Shown: positions 12,840 to 25,962 of the stretch, one piece after another
How the letters are laid out: each line of letters starts with the position of its first letter
Position numbering within the stretch: position 1 is the first letter of the stretch
Assembly: GCA_022496805.1 (NCBI GenBank)
Contig: CM040102.1
Coordinates: 18,197,955-18,261,954, forward strand
Direction: 5' to 3'
Source of the DNA: Pohlia nutans
Lineage: Eukaryota > Streptophyta > Bryopsida > Bryales > Mniaceae
DNA length: 64,000 nucleotides
Notes under the pieces: generated by a model
What the model saw: only the letters and a program-made list of their open reading frames with translations
Databases searched by the model: none
Told to the model about the DNA's origin: nothing
Made by a program: the position numbers and the translations under genes

Positions 12840-13440
12840 CAATGTAGGTCATCAAAAAATGCTAACAATGTCCAAGTTTGCTATGGAAAAAAAAAACTCC
12901 AAACCATCACAATTTTGTTCAAAAATAAATATATCTTTTAACACCGCTAAAAAAGTTCAAAGTTTGTTGCTGTAAAAAAAGTAACTCCTAGGCATCACAT
13001 TACGTGTAAAATAGGAGAATCTAATTTTTTTGAAAAAATTTCTAGATACTCAAAAAACCTTACATGATCTACTAAAAAAGGATTTTTCTTAACACTGCTA
13101 AAAACGTCCTAAGTTTGTTACAAAAAAATCAAAAAAAGAAAAAGAAAAAAGCTCCTAGCCATCACAATTTTGTAAAAAAAATATGTTGCATGATCTACTA
13201 AAAAATAATTTGAATTTTTTTTTAACACCACTAGAAATGTCCAAAGTCCTCTGCAAAATAAAAACAACTCCTAGCTATCATGATTATGTCAAAAAATTAA
13301 TTTATTGAATTTTAAAAAATCCATATGTGATAAAAGCTTGTATGATCTAGTGCAAAAAATTGAAATAACAAATTTGATTAGATTTTTTTTAACATAGAAA
13401 AAATCCTCAATAACAATGTAATTTTATATTTAACAAAAAA
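12840..13440. repeat. Degenerate tandem repeat, unit about 125 bp
   Basis: Four to five diverged units are recognisable from the recurring phrases ACTCCTAGCCATCACAATTT, TTTTTTAACACCRCTARAAA and CATGATCTACTAAAAAA, spaced by roughly 120-130 bp. No coding potential. Confidence 0.6.
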
Positions 13441-13669
13441 TTTCAATCTCTTGTACAAGCAAATCGATATGTGTTATGGTTTAGTACAAGTGTTTGTAAA
13501 TAGAGTTCAAATTTGGTGCTCGGGCGGACCCCATGGCATTGTTTCACGTAAGCCCTGAAATTTAGGGTAGACCTTGATTTTATTTTATTTTTTGGTCCGG
13601 ATTGGAAAAAATGTTCTCAATAGCTTAGTTAGTTATTTGGGCTTATAACTAGGAATAATTGTACCTTGA

Positions 13670-14240
13670 CCCCTAATTGCCCAAGTGTTCATTTTTTGAA
13701 CGATGTACAGATTTCATCCAATTTTTCTCATGCGCTTTTTGCATTGTGGATTCTTTACTATAGATTTTATAGGAAGTTAGCTTCATGCATGTGTGATCCA
13801 ATTAGAAAGAGGATGATTTGTGAAAATTTTGTGCCTCAATCCACATTGCATTGATTCACCAAAAATTCCTAAAATCTTAATTCAAAATAGTTCAAAAGTG
13901 CTCTTGAAAAAGTCAACTCATAGAACTAAGCAACCAAAAAATCTCCAAAAATCTCAACACTTAGAGTACTACACTTCAAACCATCACAGTAAAGTTTATC
14001 TACAAATTGTCAATATCTTGTTCATAATTGAATTACAAAATGATTTTGAATTTTAAGTTTCAAAATTTATACAAAATATTGGTGGTAGCAATCATAAATC
14101 TAACGATATGGATAGAATCTAAAATTTGTAATGTACAACTTTTTTTCATACATCAAGTTCAAAATATCCCTCTTAGTTGCAATTTATAATGCATATTTGC
14201 AAAATTGGCCAATCCAAAAAGGATTTTGGGCATTTAGGGG
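13670..14240 (+). mobile_element. TTAA-flanked MITE, about 570-bp family, copy 1
   Basis: Ends are CCCCTAATTGCCCAA and TTGGGCATTTAGGGG (inverted repeats). The right flank is TTAA; the left flank is TTGA, probably a mutated TTAA. The interior matches the elements at 49880-50448 and, in reverse, 27235-27808. A subterminal hairpin GTTC-(7 nt)-GAAC lies about 15-35 bp from the left end. Confidence 0.8.
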
Positions 14241-14459
14241 TTAAATTGGTTTGTAATGTGTAGAACACTATTTTCCTACAATTTACTCTTTTTAGTTGTA
14301 TTGCAAAAAAAGACTCAAAATCCAATAATAAATTTCAAACACCGAATCCCATTTTTGTTCTAGTGTGAGTCGAGGCCAATTCATTGGCATACATGACAGC
14401 CACACTTTAACAAATAAGAACTTAGAAGCCAAACAAACCAGCCAATGAAAATTCAGAAG

Positions 14460-15475
14460 CAAAGAAAATTAGTCCAAGGTGGTTTACATGTGGCCCTTGA
14501 GTGTAATGGGAGGAAATAAAAACAATCAGTTGAAAGACATGATGTGGCACGACCAAAGGTCCAAGAATTGGTTTGGATGGGTATGAAAACCCAATTTACA
14601 ATCTTGGGTCGTTGTCATGCTTGAAAATAAAATAATAATTGGAATAAAATATAGTTTGTGGATCCATTTGATGTAATCCGTAAGAGGGGGTTTAATTGGG
14701 ACCACCGATCTTGATGATTTTTGCTTCATGCCTCCTCTACTCTTCTTTGTTACTTACTAGCCCTAGGAGCTTTAGACATAGGAAAATTTGGCATGAGATC
14801 AATTGTTATTTTAATGTGAGCTTGGAACCAACTTAGGTGCCACCAAATTTTGCAATGAATTGCCTTCTAGTTTCTATGGGCTAGGTTCCTAATGTAAAAC
14901 AAACCTAAGTGACCAAGTTGTTGAGATGCGCTTAGCTACGAAACATACGTTGTAGTACACCAATGGCCTTCTTGCATTCTTATTACTTTATTGATGTAAA
15001 TATAGTGTTTTTTTTTAGTAAACCATTAAAATCCAAGAAGAAGAAGAACGTGGATATTGCTTTGTTAATGTAAATATAGTGTCTTGTCTTGTCGATATTA
15101 CTTCTTGGACGTAAATATAGTGTCTTGTCTCATTATACCGCCAAAATTTAACTTACATAGAACTTTTACAATGCATGATTATTTTAGGGGTAAAAGTTTG
15201 GGGTAAGGTGTTTGGAAGTCAATATTACTTTATCGATGTAAATATAGCATCTTTTCTTGTTGTACCATCAAAATTCAAGAAGAACATCAATATTAAGTAT
15301 AGCTTTAAAGAAATGATAACTTTGATAAAGTAATATCAAGGCCTTGCTATACCAGAACTTTAGAAGAAGAACTTGGATATTACTTGGCAATGTAAATATA
15401 GGGTCTTGTCTTGTGGATATTTTTTTGTTGATGTAAATATATATTTTTGTCTAGAGGATATTACTTTTGTTATTG
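14460..15475 (-). repeat. Right arm of the large inverted-repeat structure
   Basis: Reverse-orientation counterpart of 9935-11345. Contains sub-repeats of the same kind, here reading ACGTAAATATAGTGTCTTGT and similar on the plus strand. The copy of the inner segment is at 14475-14715. Confidence 0.7.
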
Positions 15476-16790
15476 AACTTAGTTTCTACAATCTATGTAT
15501 AAGAAAGAGATAGTCAAGAGGGTGTAGATAGCTTGTAGCAACATTTCTACTTTTTGAATTGGCATGTTCCATTTCCATGTTATTTTTATTAGCACTATGG
15601 TTTTTCCTTTTTTAATTTTTTCTTTTTTTAAAAAATTATATAAAATTTGTACCTCTTTGTAAGTGATGATTTGAAAAAAAAAAGTTTTTTTTTCCTAGGG
15701 ATTTTTCTTAGACTTTCATGTTAACTCTTCAATATATTAATATAAAGAGCCACTAACAGTAAAAAAAAACAAGAATTTTCAATTTATTTTTTTAGATTTT
15801 GAGGGACAAAACTGCATTGTTGTGAAGAAATGAAAAATACGTCCTTTTAGAAGTTCAAGCTAGCATTTTGATCTTGTAATTTGTGAGGTTGTCAAGCATG
15901 GTGTAATGATTTGTGAGGTTGATAATTTGAATGACAAGCATGGAGTAACTTCCTACTTAGTACATACGTTCACCCAAACAGTCTAATTTATGAAGAAATT
16001 TTGTTTACTACTAAAAGTGACAGTTATATATATTGCAACCTACGATGTCTCATGTTGGAGTTCAATACAACAATTCTAGCAACAGGACCTTCATTGTGTG
16101 CACGATATTATTGTCCGCAATAATATAGGTGTTGCGCTTTGCGCTCTAGTGACTTGGGATCGCTACGCCAATTTTCAGACTAATGTCCACTACCGGCGGT
16201 GAGTCTTTTGCTAAGCTCATCAGCTTATTACCTAATGCTCTAAAATATTATTTCTTTGCCTTGTGGGAGCGTAAAAGATTATTAAAGAGTAGCCCACTCT
16301 AGTATTTGCTTTGATTCACGAAGCTACTATGGTAACAACAGGCGTTTTTATGATAGCAGGGTGTTAATTTCATTTTGTTAGGAATAAAGAATTAAAATAT
16401 TATTAAATTGAATAAAAAAGAATTTCTTCAATTTAAATATTTTTTAATTCTAATAAATTATTAAAAAGTCAAAGTGTGGGTTTCATATTTTTAACACAAA
16501 AACGGGACAAGTTCTGCTATATCCAAAACGTACAAAATTTCGTAAATATCAAAAAGGCAGATTTAAGGTGGATTGTATAATAAATAATTGTATGAAATGC
16601 ATTCATGAGAGCACATGTTTGTTTTTCCAATCGTAGTTTCATGATGTATCCTTTGAATTATCAATGAGCTCTTTGTAAAAGATTTGCATTGTTGCAAGTA
16701 AGGATTTGGATTTGAATAGGATTTATAAATATACGTATAGACAATTATTCAAAATAAATTAAAAAAATAAAAAATAAAAAAATAAAAATC

Positions 16791-16862
<72 letters not shown>

Positions 16863-17500
16863 CATACATACACATATATACATATACATACACAAATTAT
16901 GTTCCAACCCCAACATCCACCTACGGTCATGTTGAGGTTTTTTGTTATAATTGACATAATTGACATAAAGTCTTACGAGAGTTTGCACTCGCTCTAGAGT
17001 GCGTGGAGGAAGAGAACATGGTGAGCCACACTCCTTTCAAAGTTTGTTTGGGAACATGCTATTGTTGTTGATTAATAAGTCGATTGAATTGTTTTTTTTT
17101 TTTTTTTTTTTTTTTTAATTCGCTGACAAGAATTTCATCACTTGAAATAAATGGGCAATGTGCACATACATACCTTGCAAAATGCTAGAAGATGTATATG
17201 TATTGACCATATATTTTCAATATATGGTCAATTGTAGATAGCACGACCTTTTGGCACTAAAGCAATAGTGGCATACTCAATTTTGAATGTGCTCAATTTT
17301 TCGTTTTTCCGTCCACCATATCAAGCAAGCAGCTTGATTTATTTGGTTTGTACAAATCGATGACACCTTTCAAAGTTGAGGGTCTTTGTGCAGTTTGAAT
17401 CACGGACATGATCGTGCAGGTACAGGTTACTATCAATCATTATGAATAGTTGTAAATGAATGGAACATTGAGAGGCATCATTTGCAGGAATTTTTGATAA
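15476..17500. other. AT-rich intergenic DNA with simple repeats
   Basis: No gene found. Contains a (TA)n tract at about 16793-16858 continuing into TACA/CATA repeats to about 16890, and a 25-T run near 17092-17116. The short Tyr/Ile-rich reading frames over the TA tract are artefacts of the microsatellite. Confidence 0.7.
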
Positions 17501-17518
17501 AACTGTAGCTCGCCAGGA

Positions 17519-17741
17519 TGACCAAAAGGACCATAAGGCCCTTGGGGGTTTCATGTTTTTTTCAGTAGTTTTGAGTAGGTTTTATGTAGCTTTTCTTTTG
17601 TTCAAATTTATTTATTTTTTGTCTAACGTATGTACTATTCATCACTAATTCCAATGATATAAAATTTGATCCTATTTAAAGTATATTTTTCACAATATGA
17701 TCATTTCAATTGATCAATTTTAAACCACAGATCCTTGGGGG
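17519..17741 (+). mobile_element. TTAA-flanked MITE, about 220-250-bp family, left end eroded
   Basis: The interior matches the family core (TTTTGAGTAGGTTYTATGT, GATATAAAATTTGRTCC, CACAATATGATCA). The right end GGGGG is followed by TTAA at 17742-17745. The left TTAA is lost. Confidence 0.7.
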
Positions 17742-18064
17742 TTAATCCAGGAGAAGTAAGGTGTTTTAGTATTGAAAAGGGCGGGGGAGGCCCGTATCTG
17801 TACTGTACAACAATGCTTTTGTAATCAACAATGGTAGAAAAAACAGAGATTGACTTTAGTCCTTGTGCATGATCTTGGACAATGCTGTTGGCATGGGCTT
17901 CACATGGCTTCGCAACTAACGGAAGGGGCCTCGTTTTGTACTTCACTAGAACGTTAAGGAATATGCAAGGTACACAAATGAGATCCTTTGTATATCTTGT
18001 CTAATAAGTAGATGTTCATTGTGAGGGTCAATAGCCTTTGAATATCATAGTCTAGTGTTAAATG

Positions 18065-18173
18065 CACTAGTAGAAAAGGTGGCGTTGCCCAGGCAAAATC
18101 ACTGTGTATGCGTGGAATTGGGCACTACTTGTTTGGGCATCTCCCTCGGTAGTGCCACTTTCTATTTCTAATG
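18065..18173. mobile_element. Short CACTA-like MITE, copy 1
   Basis: Begins CACTAGTAGAAAAGGTGGCG and ends in the imperfect inverse GTGCCACTTTCTATTTCTAATG. The interior, containing CGTGGAATTGGGCA and TTGTTTGGGCATCTCC, recurs in reverse at 30172-30295. Target duplication is unclear. Confidence 0.6.
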
Positions 18174-20449
18174 GTTTCACGAGAAAAATATTGGGTCTTG
18201 TTAGCTGCAATTTTATATTTTCATATTTTTAAGGAAGTCCCATTGGCGATTTGAAAATTGAAAATTGAAAATAGATTTTTTTTTGACAATTTTTATTTTT
18301 TTAAACTACAAATACATAACTTTCTATAGAATTGTTGACTATACATACCAATGATAAAGGAAGATTATGGCGGTATACTCTATTTTTTCCCCAATTTTTC
18401 TTAAAAGAATATAGCAAACCCAATTTTCATATACCGTAGGAAGTTGGAGATATATAGTTACAAAAAAAAAATTGTTGTTTGTCAACAAGTAAAAACAAGT
18501 TTCAACACATCTTAGTAACTACCGCCATAGTAAGTGTATGAATAAATTTCCCAAAATTCCTAATAAGTTGCAGTCATTTTTGGAGCTCCATTTTAGAGCA
18601 TTTAAATTTTTTATTACCCAAAAAAATAATTAAAAATTTCAATAACTTTTGGATTTGACTGTTACAAAACAAGATTAACACAATCAACTTTTTTTAGTAA
18701 AGAGAACATACTACCAACAATTGCACGGAGTCTTTATCTCTTTTATCAGTACATATAGTTCAATAGTCACAACCTTGTTTTATTCCTTTGAACCAAGACA
18801 TATTATGAAGGTATAAACCTCTATAAATATAGTTAGTATTCAAATGACTGCTAATACACCATTAAAAATTCAAATCAAGCTTGTTGTAATTTTTTGAAAC
18901 GCTAACACAACATTACATAATTTTAGTAGAAAGAATTTTTTGCACAAGCTTTGAAATGGCCCTATAGAGATTCAAATCTCTTCAAATGATTTCAGTCCAG
19001 GGTTTTGGTCTCATAAAAGCTCTAAATAAGTCGTGTTGTATCTTTTTTAAAAGCTAACTTCACTATCTATATCCTCTCGATATCTTAGCTTCAAAATTGT
19101 ATACTCTGTATTCTACTCTTTGTTGAAGTTGGAACTCCTAAATTAAATGGCAACTCTACATACTCTCACTTCATTACCCATAACCCCATGTCCTATCAAA
19201 CATAACTTTCTCATATTAACTCCAAATGAAGCGAGTTTTACATTTTGGAATCACATCATAATAAAGAACACTGTTTCAAAATTTCATTACAACCAAACAA
19301 TACACAGTATGTTCTCGTCTCTCAAATACACGGAACTAAACATACTATGAGGGTTTGGGAGAAGAAGAGCCTCCGCTAATCCTACCACACGTGAGATACA
19401 TCAATGCATACTTTAGCTAAACGGATACCTTAATAACAACTGGGTAACCCAAATATCCTTCATAAACCTATCTATATCCTTATTTTAACCATAAAACCTA
19501 AAAAATCAACAAGAAAGGTAAGACAAGCTTCACTATTCTTTTCTACAATCTAACCAAATTCAAATAAAATACGAAAACTACTCAAAGAAAGACAAATCTA
19601 AAGAATAAGATTCAACAGTCATAAAAGAAAGGTTATAAAAGCCTCCTTGAAACTCTAAACCCTAAACCTTAAACCACAACTCCCTATTCTTTGTATTCCC
19701 TTTCTTCAAGTGTGTTTAATCAAAATTCATCAAAATAAATAGTATCACACATTTTACATCATGCAATTGTTTACTTCGCAACAATGCCCTCCAGTCTCTT
19801 TCTCTCTTGCTTGAATGTTGATCTCTCGTGCTGATCTTTTGTTGTTTGTCTTCCATTGCTTGTGTCATGTTATTGTTGCTCTTTGCCTTCCAATGGTGAC
19901 GGGCTAGGTCAAGTTCAATTCCTATCAAGGATGTGTTTCAAATTTCTAAATCGGGTCCTATATTGGATTTTTCAATATTGAATGCAAATTTGAATTTCAA
20001 GCAAATCCACTTGTACAAATTCCAATGTGGAGGGAAATACTCGAACCTTTTGGAATTTAGCTCGGATGAAACCTATGACCTCTATGAACAAACTAGTCTG
20101 CTTGTGAGAGGAAGAGATTGTGTGGTAGAACTCCAACAACTTCCCTAACGCTGCGCCCAGAGATGTTCTAGAATCTACACTGCAGGATGAAAAAGGACAT
20201 CAATTAGTTGTGCGCACTTACAGTTCTGCGAAACTTTGCTACAGATCTCCACATCATGGATTCATCATTATACAGTAATTCAGTGGTGGAAACAATGGAA
20301 GTGCCTTCAAGAATGATGTTCGTACAGTCCAAGATGTAAACAATCACTTTTCGGAATTGTATTATTGATAGGTGCCTGGTGCGCAGACATGCACGCTAAG
20401 CTAGCAGTTGTAGAACAAAATGTGCTCACTTGCGCATGGCCAACCATTG
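18174..20449. other. Intergenic DNA without recognised features
   Basis: AT-rich, no supportable gene, RNA or bounded repeat. Several short ORFs occur but have no recognisable domains. Confidence 0.6.
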
Positions 20450-20894
20450 CACTAGTAGGAAATGTGTCGTTTATCATTTGATATTAATCCCTAAAGGAGG
20501 TTGCCCTGTTCATACAAGCAATATACAAAAAGGAAAAAAATATATATTGCGCACTTACTGTCCACCAGTATGTTGTATGAGGCCAATTTGTTTTTTAAAC
20601 ATACAAGACCTACAAGGGATTGTGTTGTGAAATTTCCATAATTTTCCAGAGGCGGCAATGTTTGAAAGAATTTCTTGTATAAATAAGGAAGACAGACCCC
20701 GTAGATCACATTGTGCTTCCTGCATGCATTAGGGGTTAATGAAAAAGGAATGAAACTACGCAAGGCACATGATTTGTGTTAGTGCTGGTGAATGGTTTTG
20801 GTCACAAGAAGATAGAAATATAAGCATGATATTCAACCACTGTTCACTATTCCCACGAAAGGAGGAATAACAAACGACAGGTCTTCTACAAGTG
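20450..20894 (+). mobile_element. CACTA-like MITE interrupted by a TTAA-flanked element
   Basis: Ends CACTAGTAGGAAATGTGTCG and CTACAAGTG, with 3-bp duplication TTG at 20447-20449 and 20895-20897. The uninterrupted form is about 193 bp (compare 62954-63146). The extra length is the nested element at 20488-20735. Confidence 0.85.
20488..20735. mobile_element. TTAA-flanked MITE nested in a CACTA-like MITE
   Basis: A 248-bp insertion with ends TCCCTAAAGG and ATTAGGGG, flanked by TTAA at 20484-20487 and 20736-20739. The host MITE at 62954-63146 lacks it, so insertion postdates amplification of the host. Its interior differs from the common 220-250-bp core. Confidence 0.8.
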
Positions 20895-21909
20895 TTGAGG
20901 CACTCAACATATGGTATTCCCCACTTCACTCTATGAATTAAATTTACCTACCACTAGCAAAACTGTAACTTGGATCCCTTCCTTGTTTTGTGGAGAGACG
21001 GAGTGCTATTGTTATTCACAAGCTTGGAGGATTATTTACTTCCACTACAAGCAAAGGCGTTGTTTCTCACTCTAGAGGATATTGTTCATTGTCGGTTTTC
21101 ATTATACACGCTTCTCATGCGTGATGAATTGCACTCACCTAGTCCAACCAACAAATTGGTGAGTGCAAAGTGGCGCCGTTTGACTCATAGAAGTGAATAG
21201 CGACACCTTTCCCTTGTAGTGTTCTTTGTACATGTTATGCCTTTCGAAGTAATATCTTTCATTCTTGGGGGGATCACCAAGGGAAAGAGAAGTCACTACT
21301 ACATGGGTTATTGTAAGGGAACGCGTTGAAAGTTGTGACAATCAAGAATGAAACTCAACATTACTACTTTCACTCTTCATATTCGAGAAAGTATGAACCC
21401 TCAACAAGGCCTTAACCTTACAATGTTATTGGCAAAGCTAAATATTGAATTTGGAGAGTGTAGGCTTTATGACAAATATGGGAGTTAACTTGTGTGATTT
21501 ATGATAGATCTAGGTAGTAGGGTATGATTTCTAACAAAGTTCTAAGAGCTAGCTAATCAAAAGAGCCATGCCTCCCAAGTACATCTAACCTCCCTAGATA
21601 GGAATAGGGAAAAAACCTTATAACACAGAAAAATAAAATTTTGGGACCCCCTTTTACCCCCTCCTTTGGAAGCTTTGTTGAGGGTTCAAACTTTCTCTAA
21701 TACATGCCACTTCAACCAAGTGTTTTGTTTCAAGCTCCCTTGTAGTGATTCCCCTAATTGAACACTTGAAAACGTCACTAGATGACATCATTTTAGCTTC
21801 TCCAAAATCTTCATATACTTCAAATTTTGCGTTCACCAAAACCAACTAATTTTTTATTTGCGAAAACGCCAAAAAAAGAATTATTTATATCCCTTTATAT
21901 TGATTTTCA

Positions 21910-24900
21910 ACTTGAACACTGAAGTGACTCCAATAGAATTTGTATGTTTGGAGTCAGTTCACATACTGAGTGACTGGAGTAGATTTTGTGTACTTCGAGT
22001 CAGTTCACATACTAAAGTGATTGGAGTAGATTTTGTGTGTTTGGAGTCAGTTTACATATTGAAGTAACAAGACTAGATTTTGTGTGTTTGGAGTCAAGTC
22101 AAACAACGAAGTGACTGGAGTAGATTTTTTGTACTTACAATCATGTCACATACTGAAGTGAATTAAGTAGATTTTGTGTACTTGGAAACAGTTCACATAT
22201 TGAAGTGACTGGAGTAGTTTTTGTGTGTTTGGAGTCAGGTCGAACACTAAAGTGACTAGAGTAGATTTTGTGAACTTTGAATCTAGTCTGATATTGAAAT
22301 GACAAGAGTAGATTTTGTGTGTTTGGAGTCAAGTCAAACACTAAAGTGATAGGAGAGTCACGTCACATACTGAAGTGATTGAAGTAGATTTTGTGTACTT
22401 GGAGTTTGTTCACATATTGAAGTGGCTAGAGTAAACTTTGTTTGTTTGGAGTGACTTTGTGTGTTTAGAGTCAAGTCGAACATTGAAGTGACTGGAGTGG
22501 AGTTTGTGTACTTGGAATCACGTCACATATTGAAATGATTGGGATAATTTTTTTGAGTACTTGGGGTCAGTTCACATACTAAAGTGACTGAAGTAGATTT
22601 TGTGTGTTTGAAGTCAGGTCAAACACTAAAGTGACACGAGTAGATTTTGTGTACTTAGAGTCATGTCACATACTGAAGTGACTTAAGTAGATTTTGTGTA
22701 CTTGAAGTCAATTCACACATTGAAGTGACTAGAGCAGACTTTGTGTGTTTGAAATCAAGTCGAACATTGAAGTGATTGGAGTGGAGTTTGTGTACTTGAA
22801 ATCATATCACATACTGAAGTGACTGGAATAATTTTTTTGCCTACTTGGGGTCTAGTCACATACTAAAGTGATTAGGGTAGATTTTGTGTGTTTGGAGTCT
22901 GTTCACATACTAAAGTGATTAGAGTAAATTTTGTGTGTGTAGAGTTAGGTCGCATAGTGAAGTGACAGGAGTAGATTTTGTGTGTTTGGAGTCAGTTCGA
23001 GCACTGAAGTGACTGGAGTAGATTTTGTGTACTTGGAATGAGGTCACATACTGAAGTGACTAGAGTAGATTTTGTGTACTTGGGGTCTAGTCACATATTG
23101 AAGTGATCCGAGTAGATTTTGTGTTCTTGAGGTAGTTCACATACTGAAGTGACTGGAATAGATTTTATGTACTAAGAGTCACTTTAGATAATGAAATGAG
23201 GAAAATAGATTTTGTGTGTTTGAAATTTGTTCACATACTGAAGTGAGTGGAGTAGATTTTGTGTGTTTCTAGTGAGGTCAAACACTGAAATGAGTATAGT
23301 AAATTTTGTGTACTTAGAGTCACTTCAATTACTAAAGTGACTTGAGTAGATTTTGTATGTTTGGATTCAGATCAAACACCGAAGTGATTGGAGTAGATTT
23401 TGTGTAATTAGACTCATGTCACATACTAAAGTGACTAGAGTTGTTTTTTGTGTTTGGAATTAGTTTACATATTGAAGTAAGTGGAGTAGATTTTGTTTAC
23501 TTACAGTCAGTTCACATATTGAAGTGACTGGGGTAGATTTTGTGTACTTAGAGTCAGTTCACATAGTTAAGTGACTGGAGTTGATTTTGAATATTTCGAG
23601 TCAATTCATATACTAAAGTGATTGAAGTTGATTTTGTGTGTTTTGATACACTTCACATACTGAAGTAAATGGAGTAGATTATGTGCACTTGGAATTGGGT
23701 CAAACACTGAATTGACATGCGTAGATTTTGTGTACTTGGAGTCGGGTCACATACTAAAGTGATTGGATAACATTTTGTATACTTGGAGTCAATTCACATA
23801 GTGAAGTGACTGGAGTAGATTTTGACTCTTTTGATTCAGATGTGACTGGAGTAGAGTTTGTGTACTTGGAATCAGTTCACATACTGAATTGACAAAGTAG
23901 ATTTTGTGTACTAGGAATTAGGTCAAACACTAAAGTGACTGGAGTAGATTTTGTGTACTTAGAGTTTGGTCACATACTAAAGTGACTAGAATAGATTTTG
24001 TGTGTTTTGGAGTTTGTTCACATATTGAAGTGACTGGAGTAGATTTTGTGGACTTGGAGTCAAGTCAAATACTGAAGTGAGCAGAGTAAATTTTGTGTAC
24101 TTGGAGTCAGGTCACATATTGAAGTGAGTGGAGTTGATTTTGTGTGTTTGGAGTTAGGTCATATATTGAAGTGACTGAAGTAGATTTGTGTACTTGGAGT
24201 GAGTTCAGTTACTAAAGTGACTAGAATAGATATTGTGTGTTTAGAATGAGGTCATATACTAAAGTGAGTGGAGTAGATTTTGTGTACTTGGAGTTAGTTC
24301 ACATAGTGAAGTATTTGGAGTAGAATTTGTGTGTTTGGAGTCAATTCACATAGTGAACACAATGGAGTAGGTTTATTGTGTTTAAAGTCAGGTCGAAAAC
24401 TGATGTCATTGGAGTAGATTTTGTGTACTTGGTGTTAGGTCACATACTAAAGTGAGTGGAGTAGATTTTGTGTGTTTGGAGTGTGGTCGAATACTAAAGT
24501 GATTGGAGTAGATTTTGTGAACTTCTAGTGTAGTCACATACTGATGTGATTGGAATAGACTTTGTGTTCTTAGAGTCAGTTCACATATTGAAGTGATTAG
24601 AGAAGATTTTGTTTAGTTGGAGTCAATTCACATTCTCAAGTGACTAGAATAGATTTTGTGTGTTTGGTGTCAAGTCAAACAATGAAGTGACTGGAGTAGA
24701 TTTTGTATGTTTAAAGTGAGGTCAAGCACTGAAGTGAGTAGTAGATTTTGTGTACTTGAAGTCTGGTCACATGTAGAAGTGACTAGAGAAAATTTTGTGT
24801 ACTTGGATTCGGTTCACACACTGAAGTAAATGGATTAGATTGACTGTACTTGAAGTCAGGTCACGTATTGAAGTGACTGGAGTAGATTTTGTGGACTTAG

Positions 24901-25112
24901 AGTCATGTCACATACTAAATTGACTAGAGTAGATTTTTGTGATTGAGATGGTTGCATGTACTTAAATGACTGCGGTAGATTTTTGTGTTTGGAGTAAGTG
25001 ACTGGATTGGTTAGTGTGTGTTTGGACTTAGTTCATGTTCTTAAGCGAAGTGGGGTAGATTTTATGTGTTTGGAGTTATTTATGTAGTGAAGTGATAGGA
25101 GTGGGGACTCGA
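21910..25112. repeat. Satellite array of 47-bp units, about 68 copies
   Basis: A head-to-tail array about 3.2 kb long. The unit reads GAAGTGACTGGAGTAGATTT, then TGTGTACTTGGAGTCAG, then TTCACATACT. Units differ by 10-30 percent. Two subtypes mix along the array: one with TGTGTACTTGG and TCACATACTGA, the other with TGTGTGTTTGG and TCRAACACTRA. There is no ORF, and the period is not a multiple of three. Confidence 0.95.
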
Positions 25113-25291
25113 ATAGATTGGGTTATATATTATTATATTATATCATATTATTTTAGTTTATTTTTTAATTTTATTGAAAGGATTCTTTGTTTTGGGTTGA
25201 TGTGTCAAAAATTCCCTCCAAAATTTTAGATTAAAACTTGTAGCCTTCGAAAGGCCACATTCTTCACGTCATGTGTTAGTTCATGTAGTGA

Positions 25292-25962
25292 GTTATAGCA
25301 TATATTAACATCACTAGAAACAAAAATTCACACACAGAGCCCCGTGGAACCACACACACCCCCTCAAGCAAAACCTAGAAACACAATTCCAACTACCCAA
25401 ATCCTCAATCAAAAAAACATTTAAATTAATCAACACCATAGCCATACAACACACCGGATCCATACTACTACATAAAAGACGCATAAAAAACAACGAATTA
25501 GTTCCCCTAGAATAAAATACAATGGAAAAAAGAAAGGAGGGGGTAGTAGCGCAAACTACTATTTGTTTTCTCTCACTTAAACTCAACACAAACACTTGTC
25601 ATAGAGAAATGGAATAGGGATATGTCACGTTACTGCTCAAACGGATTCATTGGGACTCAACCCGAACCATATAAACGGTGATAAATAGTCCCACTCCAAC
25701 CAACTATTAGACTCACAACTTGGCAATACCAAACGACAACACAATTCATAATATACCTGATACCCCCGCAAACTACAGTCTTTGATTACTGTTACTGGTT
25801 AATAGTCACTAAGAGTCTCTATTCTCAAAAGAGAAGAGTAGTTTTGCACAAATAGCTGAACAAATGGCCCAATGCCCAATGGGCAATGGTTCATTTTCAT
25901 TACGAACAGACACTTCATTCAGGTCGGCTTGGAAAGAAGGCCAGAGTTTCTATCTATCTATC
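25292..25962 (+). mobile_element. 5'-truncated non-LTR retroelement copy, 671 bp
   Basis: Flanked by a perfect 12-bp duplication TTCATGTAGTGA (25280-25291 and 25963-25974). The 3' end reads CATTACGAACAGACACTTCA, a GGCC-bearing hairpin, CCAGAGTTTC and a (TATC)n tail. It shares this 3' end with the insertions at 29170, 31318, 40157 and 45338. No reverse transcriptase is encoded. The target duplication matches the surrounding satellite relic. Confidence 0.85.

Noticed and set aside
16080..16260. Slightly GC-richer stretch with a short open frame
   Set aside because: Interrupted by stops, no domain, no splice structure.
21910..25112. 47-bp array as a CRISPR-like array
   Set aside because: Units are contiguous and diverged with no unique spacers, in a plant nuclear context.
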